Source: an uncultured Phocaeicola sp.
GTDB lineage: Bacteria > Bacteroidota > Bacteroidia > Bacteroidales > Bacteroidaceae
Assembly: GCA_944321335.1 (NCBI GenBank)
Contig: CALUKX010000011.1
Span: 1 to 51,799 of the forward strand
Direction: 5' to 3'
DNA: 51,799 bases
Of this stretch, positions 36,919 through 45,250 are shown piece by piece. Within the stretch, counting starts at the first letter, position 1, and each line of letters starts with the position of its first letter. The position numbers were made by a program, and so were the translations under genes. Below the pieces are notes generated by a model. That model did no database searches. It had not been told where the DNA came from and saw only the letters and a program-made list of their open reading frames with translations.

Positions 36919-38241
36919 ATGTATACGAACAAGGATATTTGGAATGTAACTTACCCGATATTCCTCGGATTGCTTGCGCAGAATGTGATCAATGTGACTG
37001 ATACGGCCTTTCTTGGGCACGTAGGAGAGGTGGCATTGGGTGCTTCGGCTATGGGTGGATTGTTGTATATTTGTTTCTATACAGTGGCTTTTGGCTTCAG
37101 TGTAGGTTCTCAGATTCTGATAGCCCGTCGTAACGGCGAAGGCAACTATCATTCTATCGGTCCGATTATGTGGCAGGGATCGGCGTTCAGTTTGGGTATG
37201 GCTGTCGCATTGTTGCTCTTGATGTTCGTAAGTGCAGGTCCTCTCATCCGGTTGCTGATCTCATCGGATACCATCTATGAGGCAACCTACGAGTTCTATA
37301 CCTGGCGCATGTGGGGATTCATCTTCTCGTTCCTGAACGTGATGTTCCGTGCATTATATATAGGAATCACCCGAACAAAAGTGCTTACCTGGAGTGCTAT
37401 AGTCATGGCTGCCGTAAATGTCTTTCTCGACTATGCATTGATTTTCGGCCATTTCGGCCTTCCCGCAATGGGAGTCAAGGGTGCGGCTTTGGCTTCTGTC
37501 ATTGCCGAAGGGTCGTGTTTGCTATTCTATCTTATTTATACCTATACATGTGTAGATCTGAAGAAGTATGGTTTGAATCGCTTCGGAAGTTTCGATTGGG
37601 AGATGGTGATGCATATCCTTCGTATTTCATGCTTTACAATGCTGCAGTATTTTCTGGCAATGGCTATCTGGTTTGTGTTCTTTATGGCGTTGGAACGTCT
37701 CGGACAACGTCAGCTTGCGATTGCAAATATCGTGCGCAGTGTGTATGTAGTGTTGCTGATTCCGGTACAGGCTTTGTCGACTACCGCCAATTCGTTGGTC
37801 AGTAACCTCATCGGCTCTGGAGGGGTGGCAAAGGTGATGGCTTTACTCAACAAGATAGCCCGTATGTCTATTTATATTATGATAGTTGCAGTAGGGCTAT
37901 GTGTGCTCTTTCCCGATGCCTTGTTGTCTGTATATACTGCCGAAACTGCCTTGCTTGATGAATCGCGTATATCGCTTTATGTCATCTGTCTGGCTATGCT
38001 GATATCGGCTTCTGCCAACATCTATTTCAATGGAATTTCGGGTACCGGTAATACGCAGGCTGCCCTTATTCTGGAGATTGTAGTGCAGGTATTCTATGCG
38101 TTGTATGTCATTGTAGTGGGTATGATTTTACAGGCTCCGGTCGAAATTTGTTTTACGACGGAGATTGTTTATTACGCATTGATGCTTTCCTGCAGCCTTA
38201 TTTATCTGAAAAAAGCGAAATGGCAGAACAAAAAGATTTGA
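36919..38241 (+). CDS. MATE family efflux transporter
   Basis: A 440-residue multidrug and toxic compound extrusion (DinF/NorM-like) transporter with about twelve transmembrane helices in two six-helix bundles. It exports cationic or other small compounds using a Na+ or H+ gradient. The N-terminal P-I-F-L-G-L-L-A-Q-N-V-I-N-V-T-D-T-A-F-L pattern, with conserved Asp in D-T-A-F-L, is typical of the family. I place the start at 36919 because a good promoter box lies inside the longer reading frame that begins at 36856. The substrate is unknown. Confidence 0.9.
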   Translation: MYTNKDIWNVTYPIFLGLLAQNVINVTDTAFLGHVGEVALGASAMGGLLYICFYTVAFGFSVGSQILIARRNGEGNYHSIGPIMWQGSAFSLGMAVALLLLMFVSAGPLIRLLISSDTIYEATYEFYTWRMWGFIFSFLNVMFRALYIGITRTKVLTWSAIVMAAVNVFLDYALIFGHFGLPAMGVKGAALASVIAEGSCLLFYLIYTYTCVDLKKYGLNRFGSFDWEMVMHILRISCFTMLQYFLAMAIWFVFFMALERLGQRQLAIANIVRSVYVVLLIPVQALSTTANSLVSNLIGSGGVAKVMALLNKIARMSIYIMIVAVGLCVLFPDALLSVYTAETALLDESRISLYVICLAMLISASANIYFNGISGTGNTQAALILEIVVQVFYALYVIVVGMILQAPVEICFTTEIVYYALMLSCSLIYLKKAKWQNKKI

Positions 38242-38258
38242 TGCAAGCAATTTTTTTG

Positions 38259-38266
38259 TAATTTTG
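38259..38266 (+). promoter_or_regulatory. ffh -7 box
   Basis: TAATTTTG lies 45 bases before the ffh ATG. Confidence 0.62.
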
Positions 38267-38311
38267 CAGTCCGTTGTAAAATAAGAAATTAAGAAAAACA
38301 AGTATAGAATT

Positions 38312-39643
38312 ATGTTCGATAATTTAAGTGAAAGACTGGAGCGGTCGTTTAAGATCCTGAAAGGTGAAGGTAAGATCACCGAGATCAACGTAGCCGAAAC
38401 ACTGAAAGATGTGCGCCGTGCATTGCTCGACGCCGATGTTAACTATAAGGTTGCCAAGAATTTTACCGATACTGTCAAGGAAAAGGCTTTGGGACAGAAC
38501 GTGCTTACTGCCGTTAAGCCTAGCCAGTTGATGGTAAAGATCGTTCACGATGAGCTGACAACCCTGATGGGTGGCGAAACTGCCGAACTTGAACTGAAAG
38601 GCCGTCCGGCTGTCATTTTGATGTCGGGTCTGCAAGGTTCCGGTAAGACTACTTTCTCGGGTAAATTGGCTCGTATGCTCAAGACCAAGAAGAACCGCAA
38701 GCCGTTGTTGGTTGCCTGCGACGTATATCGTCCGGCAGCTATCGAACAGCTGAAGGTTTTGGGACAGCAGATTGAGGTTCCGGTTTATAGCGAGCTTGAT
38801 AGCAAGGATCCTGTTCAGATTGCATTGAATGCTATTCAGGAAGCGAAGGCAAAAGGTTATGACTTGGTAATTGTCGATACAGCAGGTCGTCTGGCTATCG
38901 ATGAGCAGATGATGAACGAGATTGAAGCCATCAAGAAAGCGATCAATCCGGATGAAACCCTGTTTGTTGTCGATGCCATGACCGGTCAGGACGCTGTCAA
39001 TACTGCACGCGAGTTCAACGAACGTCTTGATTTCAACGGTGTCGTTCTGACCAAGTTGGATGGTGATACCCGTGGTGGTGCCGCTTTGTCAATTCGTACT
39101 GTAGTCAACAAGCCGATCAAGTTTGTGGGTACAGGTGAAAAGCTGGAAGCTATCGACCAGTTCCATCCGGCTCGTATGGCCGACCGTATCTTGGGTATGG
39201 GTGATATCGTTTCATTGGTAGAACGTGCCCAGGAACAGTACGATGAAGAAGAAGCGAAACGTCTGCAGAAGAAGATTCAGAAGAATCAGTTCGACTTCAA
39301 CGACTTCCTGACTCAGATTCATCAGATCAAGAAGATGGGTAACCTGAAAGATCTGGCATCAATGATTCCGGGGGTAGGTAAAGCCATCAAAGATATCGAT
39401 ATCGATGATAACGCTTTCAAGAGTATCGAAGCAATCATTTACTCGATGACTCCGGAGGAACGTACACGTCCTGAAATCCTTAACGGCTCACGCCGTACTC
39501 GTATCGCTAAAGGTAGTGGTACAAGCATTCAGGAAGTAAACCGTTTGCTGAAACAGTTTGACCAGACTCGTAAGATGATGAAGATGGTAACTGGCAGCAA
39601 GATGGCCGGTATGATGCAGAAGATGAAAAAGGCAGGCAAATAA
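38312..39643 (+). CDS. ffh: signal recognition particle protein Ffh
   Basis: The SRP54 GTPase that binds signal sequences and 4.5S RNA and delivers ribosomes to FtsY at the membrane. It has an N-terminal helical bundle (1-90) and a GTPase domain with P-loop G-L-Q-G-S-G-K-T-T (106-114), D-V-Y-R-P-A-A, D-T-A-G-R near 190 and T-K-L-D-G-D-T-R-G-G near 247. The C-terminal Met-rich M domain (about 325-443) ends M-M-Q-K-M-K-K-A-G-K. Length 443 is typical. It is a single gene with a long perfect terminator. Confidence 0.97.
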   Translation: MFDNLSERLERSFKILKGEGKITEINVAETLKDVRRALLDADVNYKVAKNFTDTVKEKALGQNVLTAVKPSQLMVKIVHDELTTLMGGETAELELKGRPAVILMSGLQGSGKTTFSGKLARMLKTKKNRKPLLVACDVYRPAAIEQLKVLGQQIEVPVYSELDSKDPVQIALNAIQEAKAKGYDLVIVDTAGRLAIDEQMMNEIEAIKKAINPDETLFVVDAMTGQDAVNTAREFNERLDFNGVVLTKLDGDTRGGAALSIRTVVNKPIKFVGTGEKLEAIDQFHPARMADRILGMGDIVSLVERAQEQYDEEEAKRLQKKIQKNQFDFNDFLTQIHQIKKMGNLKDLASMIPGVGKAIKDIDIDDNAFKSIEAIIYSMTPEERTRPEILNGSRRTRIAKGSGTSIQEVNRLLKQFDQTRKMMKMVTGSKMAGMMQKMKKAGK

Positions 39644-39660
39644 TCTGTTTGCATTAATAT

Positions 39661-39727
39661 AAAAGAAGAGTGGTGAAACCAATTCCGTTCGGATAGTTTC
39701 ACCACTCTTCTTTTTTTGTTGTCACAC
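39661..39727 (+). terminator. ffh terminator
   Basis: A perfect 19-bp stem (39661-39679 with 39706-39724) is followed by more Ts. It lies between convergent ffh and the DUF1343 gene. Confidence 0.92.
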
Positions 39728-39728
39728 T

Positions 39729-40916
39729 TTATTCATAATCCGGATAAAGCAGGTATTTTTTACGCATCTCGCGATAACTTTTCAGATCGGATTGCCAGGT
39801 TTCCCGGATTTCCTCCTCCGATTTTCCGGCAATGATATCTTTCCGTGTCTGTGAGTTGCCCATCAACAGGTCGAACCAACGGGGACGGGTAAAGAATCCT
39901 TTTTCTGTTGCAGGTCCCATGGCTTTATAGATTTGATAGAACTGGATGACATATTTCAGCGTGAAACCTTTTATTGATTTTCCAACTCCTTGTAAATTAT
40001 ACCCATAGCATGGAGTATTCTTGTGCATCGGATTTCTGTCGAATCCGGGTAGAGCTTTCGGAGTAAACCTGTAGCTGAGATGAGACACTTTCGGACTTCC
40101 GATAACCTGAAATGGAATTGTTGTTCCTCTTCCCACGCTGATATTTGTCCCTTCGAACGGACAAAGTGAAGGATAAAGGGCGATGGATTCATCATTCGGT
40201 AAATTAGGAGAGGGCTTTACCGGCAAGGAATAAGAATCTCCGTGTTTCCATCCTTCTATTGGAATTATAGTCAATTTGCACTTCAATCCGTTTCCCAACC
40301 ATCCTTCTCCGTTAATCATCTGTGCTATTTCTCCGATGGTACATCCGTGGAGAACGGGAATCGGAAACATACCTACAAAACTCTTGTAGGCCGATTTTAA
40401 TACAGGTCCGTCAATGGTATCGCATGGATTGGGGCGGTCGAACACAATCAATTGCTTTTGGTTCTCGGCACAGGCCTGCATCACATAATATAATGTGCTG
40501 ATATAAGTATAGAAACGAGCGCCCACATCCTGCATGTCGAATATCACGATGTCGGTCCCTTGCAGCTGCGACGGCAGAGGTTTCTTGTTTTTTCCGAACA
40601 ATGAAAAGATTGGTACCCCGGTCCGGTTGTCCTTGCTGTTACGGATCGCTTCTCCGGCATCGGCGGTTCCTCTGAAACCATGTTCAGGAGCGAATATACC
40701 GGTAAGTTCGACACCTTTATTATATAATGTATCAAGCAGATGTGTGTTGCCTATCCGTGCGGTTTGATTGACTGCAAGTGCTACCCGTCTACCATGTAAC
40801 ATCGGTAGATATTGTTCGGTCCGTTCTGCTCCACACCGCAATCTATCGGCAAATGCCACATGGGGGATACATCCCAATAAAATGAATAATGTAAAATATC
40901 TAAGGTAGTAAAGCAT
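39729..40916 (-). CDS. DUF1343 (NamZ-type) exported protein
   Basis: A 395-residue protein of the DUF1343 family. It contains a signal peptide (L-R-Y-F-T-L-F-I-L-L-G-C-I-P-H-V-A-F-A). Conserved segments include the A-P-E-H-G-F-R-G motif near residue 75, I-F-D-M-Q-D-V-G-A-R-F-Y-T-Y near 120 and F-D-R-P-N-P near 153. Characterised relatives include exo-N-acetylmuramidase NamZ of cell-wall recycling, so a peptidoglycan-related hydrolase is likely but inferred. A longer in-frame start at 41060 would run through the divergent HD gene and its promoter, and is rejected. Confidence 0.88.
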   Translation of the reverse strand: MLYYLRYFTLFILLGCIPHVAFADRLRCGAERTEQYLPMLHGRRVALAVNQTARIGNTHLLDTLYNKGVELTGIFAPEHGFRGTADAGEAIRNSKDNRTGVPIFSLFGKNKKPLPSQLQGTDIVIFDMQDVGARFYTYISTLYYVMQACAENQKQLIVFDRPNPCDTIDGPVLKSAYKSFVGMFPIPVLHGCTIGEIAQMINGEGWLGNGLKCKLTIIPIEGWKHGDSYSLPVKPSPNLPNDESIALYPSLCPFEGTNISVGRGTTIPFQVIGSPKVSHLSYRFTPKALPGFDRNPMHKNTPCYGYNLQGVGKSIKGFTLKYVIQFYQIYKAMGPATEKGFFTRPRWFDLLMGNSQTRKDIIAGKSEEEIRETWQSDLKSYREMRKKYLLYPDYE

Positions 40917-40924
40917 AATTTTTG

Positions 40925-40932
40925 TAGTTTTG
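40925..40932 (+). promoter_or_regulatory. -7 box of the HD-domain gene
   Basis: TAGTTTTG lies 31 bases before the ATG at 40964. It is 6 bases from the opposing -7 box of the DUF1343 gene. Confidence 0.55.
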
Positions 40933-40938
40933 TACCTA

Positions 40939-40946
40939 CAAATATA
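40939..40946 (-). promoter_or_regulatory. -7 box of the DUF1343 gene
   Basis: On the minus strand this reads TATATTTG, 22 bases before the DUF1343 start at 40916. Confidence 0.55.
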
Positions 40947-40963
40947 GTAATTAAAATGAAAAT

Positions 40964-41500
40964 ATGGACCCGTTTGCAATAATCGACAAATATTATCAGG
41001 AAGAAAACGAGTTAAAACATATTTTGCTGGTACACAGTCGGTCTGTAGCCGACAAGGCATTGGCTATGGCAAAAAATCACCCTGAATTGGATCTGGACCT
41101 TCAGTTTATAGAAGAGGCAGCTATGTTGCATGACATCGGAATTTTTCTGACTGATGCACCCGGCATTCAATGCTTTGGGAAAGAACCTTATATCTGTCAC
41201 GGATATTTAGGGGCAGAATTGGTAAGAAAGGAAGGATATCCACGCCATGCCTTGGTTTGCGAACGCCATACCGGAGCCGGTATCAGCTTGAAAAATATTG
41301 ATGAACAGGGTTTGCCTGTACCACGTAGGGAAATGCTCCCGGTAAGTTTGGAAGAACAGCTTATCTGCTTTGCCGATAAATTCTTTTCCAAGACAAAATT
41401 GGACGTCGAAAAGAGTGTTGAAAAGGCACGTAAAAGTGTTGCCCGTTTCGGAGAGGACGGTGGTCGCCGTTTTGATTGCTGGTGTGAGCTCTTTTTGTAG
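40964..41500 (+). CDS. HD-domain phosphohydrolase family protein
   Basis: A 178-residue HD-superfamily protein. The metal-binding H-D is at residues 56-57 in A-M-L-H-D-I-G-I, with an upstream His in L-V-H-S-R-S-V-A near 24. Further histidines follow in I-C-H-G-Y-L-G-A-E and C-E-R-H-T-G. These give the usual H...HD...H...D metal centre of small phosphohydrolases. Bacteroidetes relatives are annotated only as HD-domain proteins; a nucleotide or phosphate-ester substrate is inferred. It is transcribed divergently from the DUF1343 gene. Confidence 0.85.
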   Translation: MDPFAIIDKYYQEENELKHILLVHSRSVADKALAMAKNHPELDLDLQFIEEAAMLHDIGIFLTDAPGIQCFGKEPYICHGYLGAELVRKEGYPRHALVCERHTGAGISLKNIDEQGLPVPRREMLPVSLEEQLICFADKFFSKTKLDVEKSVEKARKSVARFGEDGGRRFDCWCELFL

Positions 41501-41554
41501 TCTTAAAAATGCATTAAAATAAGAAACTACTACTGATATTTGGAGGATATTGTT

Positions 41555-41562
41555 TACTTTTG
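41555..41562 (+). promoter_or_regulatory. lptD-like gene -7 box
   Basis: TACTTTTG lies 28 bases before the ATG at 41591. Confidence 0.62.
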
Positions 41563-41590
41563 CAACGCATATTGCGAAAAAATTTGATGA

Positions 41591-44383
41591 ATGACGTCGT
41601 TTAAAAGAACAACATATCTATTATTATTCCTTTTCGTTTCGGGGTTCTTCTGCTCATTCTATGCAGAAGCGCAGCGCGCCAAGGGGAAAAGAAACCGGTT
41701 GGACAACTCGGGGAAAGTTGATTCCTTGTCTGTCGACTCGTTTTCTGTGGATTCATTGGGGCGGGATTCGCTTTTGCATCGTTATGGGGCTACCACTATT
41801 GGTAAGGATTCGATTGCAGATACGTTAGTTTCTGATACAGTAAAGAAAAAACAGCCTTTGGATGCACCTGTGATCTATGAAGCTTCAGATTCGATTGTCT
41901 TTGAGAGGGGCGGTTTTGCACATCTGTATGGAAACGGGAAGGTTAATTATCAGAATATTGAACTTACTTCACAATTGATAACCATGAATATGGACAGTAG
42001 TACGGTGTATGCCCGTGGTGTAGCCGATTCTACCGGTGTGGAAAAAGGTACACCTGTATTCAAGGATGGCGATACTCCATACGAGTCGAAAATCATGCGT
42101 TATAACTTCAAGTCGAAGAAAGGCTTTATCAATAATATCACGACCCAGCAAGGTGAAGGATATGTAACCAGTGGTGAAGCAAAGAAAGGTCCGGATAATG
42201 AGATTTATATGCGGCATGGTAAGTATACTACTTGTGATAACCATGAACATCCGCATTTTTATATGAAATTGTCCATGGCTAAAGTCCGTCCGAAGAAGGA
42301 TGTGGTTTTCGGACCGGCGCAGTTGGTAGTTGAAGATGTTCCATTACCTATTGCTATACCATTTGGCTTCTTCCCATTCAATAGCAGCTATTCTTCAGGT
42401 TTTATCATGCCGACTTATGGTGATGAAATGAACCGTGGTTTCTACCTGCGTGATGGTGGTTATTATTTTGCAATCAGTGACCAGATGGATTTGAAACTTC
42501 TGGGTGAAATATATACCAAAGGATCATGGGGGCTTTCTGCTGCATCGACCTATAATAAACGATATAAGTTTAGTGGAAATTTCAATGCCAGTTATTTGGT
42601 GACCAAGACTGGAGAAAAAAATATGCCTGACTATGCCGTTTCGAAGGATTTCCGTATCCAGTGGAGCCATCGTCAGGATCCGAAAGCTAATCCTAACAGC
42701 ACATTCTCTGCTAGCGTGAATTTTGCAACCAGCAGTTATGACCGTTCTAGTCTGAGTACTTTGTATGATCCCTTATCATATAGCAATAATACAAAGGCTT
42801 CAAGTGTTAGTTATTCCAGAAGTTTCCCCAATATAGGGCTGAATATTTCTTCAACTTTCAATATTACACAGAATACTAGGGATTCATCTTTGAGTATGAC
42901 TCTGCCCGACTTGAATATTTCGTTGAATCGTATTTATCCGTTTAAGCGGAAGAAGTCAGTCGGAGATTCCAAATGGTATGAAAAAATTTCTTTTCAATAT
43001 ACGGGGTCATTGACCAATAGTGTAGATACTAAGGATAATCTGCTTTTCAAAACATCGTTTTCCAAATGGAAAACCGGTATGAAACACTATATACCAATTG
43101 AAGCAAACTTTACTTTGTTTAAATACATCAATATCACTCCTTCATTCAATTATACAGAACGGTGGTATACCCGTAAGGTAATGCGTCATTACGATGAATT
43201 AAAGAGGGAAGAAGTGAAAGATACGATAAATGGTTTTAATCGAGTATACGATTACAACATGGCTGTATCAATGAATACCAAGATTTATGGTATGTACAAA
43301 CCTTTGTTTTGGAAGAAAAAGGATATAACCATTCGCCACGTCGTTACTCCATCGGTAAGTTATACATACACACCCGATTTCGGAAAGTCTCGTTTCGGTT
43401 ATTATGAAACATATACTTATACCGATGAAAACGGTGAGGTGCGTATGAAGGAATATTCTCCATATGAGGGTGCACCATATAGTTATCCGGGCAAAGGAGT
43501 CTCACAGAATATCAGTTTCTCTTTGAAAAACAACCTGGAAATGAAATTTGCATCCGATAAGGATACGACCGGATACAAGAAGGTAAGTTTACTTGATGAC
43601 TTGAGTGCTTCTCTGTCATATGATATTGCGCGGAAAAAATGGAGTGATCTGACATTGAATGCCCGTCTGAAGTTGACGAAGAGCTATACATTCAATATGT
43701 CGGCTCGTTTTGCGACATATGCGTATAAGTTTGATGAGAATGGAAATGTAGTTGTGGGTGATCGTACAGAATGGTCTTATGGACGCTTCGGACGTTTCCA
43801 GGGTTACAGCGGTTCGTTTTCCTATACATTGAATAATGATACATTCAAGAAACTTTTTGGAAAGAGTGAGGATAAAGATAAGAATAAAGGAAAGAAAGAT
43901 GAGGAGGATTCGGATGATGATGAAGAAGATGATGAAGTAGAAAATCAGGAACAGAATTCAAGTACTCGTAAAACGGAAACAGCGACTCTTGACCCGGATG
44001 GTTATTTGGCGTTCAAGCTTCCTTGGAGTTTGAGTTTAAGCTATAGTTATAGTATCCGTGAGGATCGTACCAAGGAAATTAATAAGAAGACTATGCGCTA
44101 TCCGTATTCTTTAACGCATTCAATCAACTTCTCAGGGAATGTTAAAATCGGTAGTCGTTGGAATATCAGCTATTCAAGCGGTTATGATTTCAATGCCAAA
44201 GAGATGTCTATGACTACGGTGAATATAACCCGTGACCTTCACTGTTTCAATATGACTTGTGGTTTGGTATTTGGTCCGTTTACTTCTTATAACTTCTCTA
44301 TCCGTGCTAATTCTACAATGTTGACGGATGCCCTAAAGTGGGATAAACGAAGTAATACCGGTAGTGCTGTTACTTGGTACTAG
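41591..44383 (+). CDS. lptD: LPS-assembly protein LptD-like outer membrane barrel
   Basis: A 930-residue outer-membrane protein that should complete lipopolysaccharide transport to the cell surface. A signal peptide ends near residue 27 (Y-A-E-A-Q). An OstA/LptA-like beta-jellyroll domain follows (about 95-240), containing G-N-G-K-V-N-Y-Q-N-I-E-L and D-S-S-T-V-Y-A-R-G. The rest is a large barrel with many aromatic-ended strands. A strongly acidic, Lys/Asp/Glu-rich low-complexity stretch lies at about 758-795, probably an extracellular or periplasmic loop. The C terminus (S-A-V-T-W-Y) ends in an aromatic residue. The Bacteroidetes form is diverged from E. coli LptD. Confidence 0.88.
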   Translation: MTSFKRTTYLLLFLFVSGFFCSFYAEAQRAKGKRNRLDNSGKVDSLSVDSFSVDSLGRDSLLHRYGATTIGKDSIADTLVSDTVKKKQPLDAPVIYEASDSIVFERGGFAHLYGNGKVNYQNIELTSQLITMNMDSSTVYARGVADSTGVEKGTPVFKDGDTPYESKIMRYNFKSKKGFINNITTQQGEGYVTSGEAKKGPDNEIYMRHGKYTTCDNHEHPHFYMKLSMAKVRPKKDVVFGPAQLVVEDVPLPIAIPFGFFPFNSSYSSGFIMPTYGDEMNRGFYLRDGGYYFAISDQMDLKLLGEIYTKGSWGLSAASTYNKRYKFSGNFNASYLVTKTGEKNMPDYAVSKDFRIQWSHRQDPKANPNSTFSASVNFATSSYDRSSLSTLYDPLSYSNNTKASSVSYSRSFPNIGLNISSTFNITQNTRDSSLSMTLPDLNISLNRIYPFKRKKSVGDSKWYEKISFQYTGSLTNSVDTKDNLLFKTSFSKWKTGMKHYIPIEANFTLFKYINITPSFNYTERWYTRKVMRHYDELKREEVKDTINGFNRVYDYNMAVSMNTKIYGMYKPLFWKKKDITIRHVVTPSVSYTYTPDFGKSRFGYYETYTYTDENGEVRMKEYSPYEGAPYSYPGKGVSQNISFSLKNNLEMKFASDKDTTGYKKVSLLDDLSASLSYDIARKKWSDLTLNARLKLTKSYTFNMSARFATYAYKFDENGNVVVGDRTEWSYGRFGRFQGYSGSFSYTLNNDTFKKLFGKSEDKDKNKGKKDEEDSDDDEEDDEVENQEQNSSTRKTETATLDPDGYLAFKLPWSLSLSYSYSIREDRTKEINKKTMRYPYSLTHSINFSGNVKIGSRWNISYSSGYDFNAKEMSMTTVNITRDLHCFNMTCGLVFGPFTSYNFSIRANSTMLTDALKWDKRSNTGSAVTWY

Positions 44384-44397
44384 TTAAGAATGAAGGT

Positions 44398-44448
44398 TAT
44401 AGAACGAAATGTGGAGGTGAAAAACTCACCGCCACATTTCGTTCTATA
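44398..44448. terminator. long hairpin between lptD and ung
   Basis: A 17-bp arm (44398-44414 with 44432-44448) plus an inner GGTGA/TCACC stem separated by one mismatch closes a 5-base loop. It lies between convergent genes, but neither strand has a T-run after the stem, so it is not a standard intrinsic terminator. Confidence 0.6.
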
Positions 44449-44457
44449 GTGATTAAA

Positions 44458-45120
44458 TTACCAGTTGATTGGAGTTTCTCCATGTTTGATCAGGTATTCA
44501 TTTGCACGGCTGAAATGTTTGTTCCCGAAAAAACCGTTGTAAGCGGAAAGAGGTGATGGATGTACTGAACTCAGAACGAGATGTTTGTTTCTGTCAATGA
44601 ATGCACCTTTCTTTTGTGCATATGCTCCCCATAGAATGAATACCAGATGTTCACGGTTTTCTGCTAAGGAACGGATTGCGGCATCTGTAAATTCTTCCCA
44701 CCCATGACGTTGGTGTGATCCGGCCTGATGGGCACGGACGGTTAACGTCGCGTTGAGCATCAGTACACCTTGTACAGCCCATCGGGTAAGATTGCCCGTT
44801 GTAGGAATCGGACTTCCTAAATCATCGTGGATTTCCTTAAAGATATTCTGCAATGAGGGAGGGAAAGGAATACCATCATTCACAGAAAAACAAAGCCCAT
44901 GAGCCTGTCCCGGACCATGATATGGATCTTGTCCGATAATGACGACCTTTACTTTATCATAAGGGCATAAATTAAATGCGTTGAATATTAGTTTGCCCGG
45001 TGGATAGATAGTAGTGGTTCTATATTCGTTCCGTACAAAATCTGTCAGGCGAATGAAATAATCTTTTTCAAATTCAGGAGCCAATACTTGTTTCCATGAT
45101 TCTTCTATCTGCACTTCCAT
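44458..45120 (-). CDS. ung: uracil-DNA glycosylase
   Basis: A family 1 uracil-DNA glycosylase that removes uracil from DNA in base excision repair. The water-activating motif G-Q-D-P-Y-H-G-P is at residues 63-70 (Asp65 catalytic). The Leu-loop motif H-P-S-P-L-S-A-Y is near 190. L-L-N-A-T-L-T-V-R near 122 (family LLNxxLTV) is also present. The 220-residue length is standard. asnA lies 130 bases upstream on the same strand with its own terminator between, so ung probably has its own promoter; TATCTTTA at about 45140 is a weak candidate. Confidence 0.96.
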   Translation of the reverse strand: MEVQIEESWKQVLAPEFEKDYFIRLTDFVRNEYRTTTIYPPGKLIFNAFNLCPYDKVKVVIIGQDPYHGPGQAHGLCFSVNDGIPFPPSLQNIFKEIHDDLGSPIPTTGNLTRWAVQGVLMLNATLTVRAHQAGSHQRHGWEEFTDAAIRSLAENREHLVFILWGAYAQKKGAFIDRNKHLVLSSVHPSPLSAYNGFFGNKHFSRANEYLIKHGETPINW

Positions 45121-45160
45121 AAATAATTAATTTTATGGAGTAAAGATAGTGAATTATATT

Positions 45161-45206
45161 AAAAAAGGAAAGTCGTTTCAATCGGGCTGTCCGTTGAAAC
45201 GACTTT
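45161..45206 (-). terminator. asnA terminator
   Basis: AAAGTCGTTTCAA (45169-45181) pairs perfectly with TTGAAACGACTTT (45194-45206). On the minus strand it is followed by CCTTTTTT. It lies 44 bases beyond the asnA stop. Confidence 0.85.
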
Positions 45207-45250
45207 GTTAGATAGCAATATTGTTAGAAGAATGAAGATTCAGTCTCAGG

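Noticed and set aside
40917-41060. 48-codon N-terminal extension of the DUF1343 protein
   Set aside because: It would cross both divergent promoters and overlap the HD gene; a proper signal peptide starts at the Met encoded at 40916.
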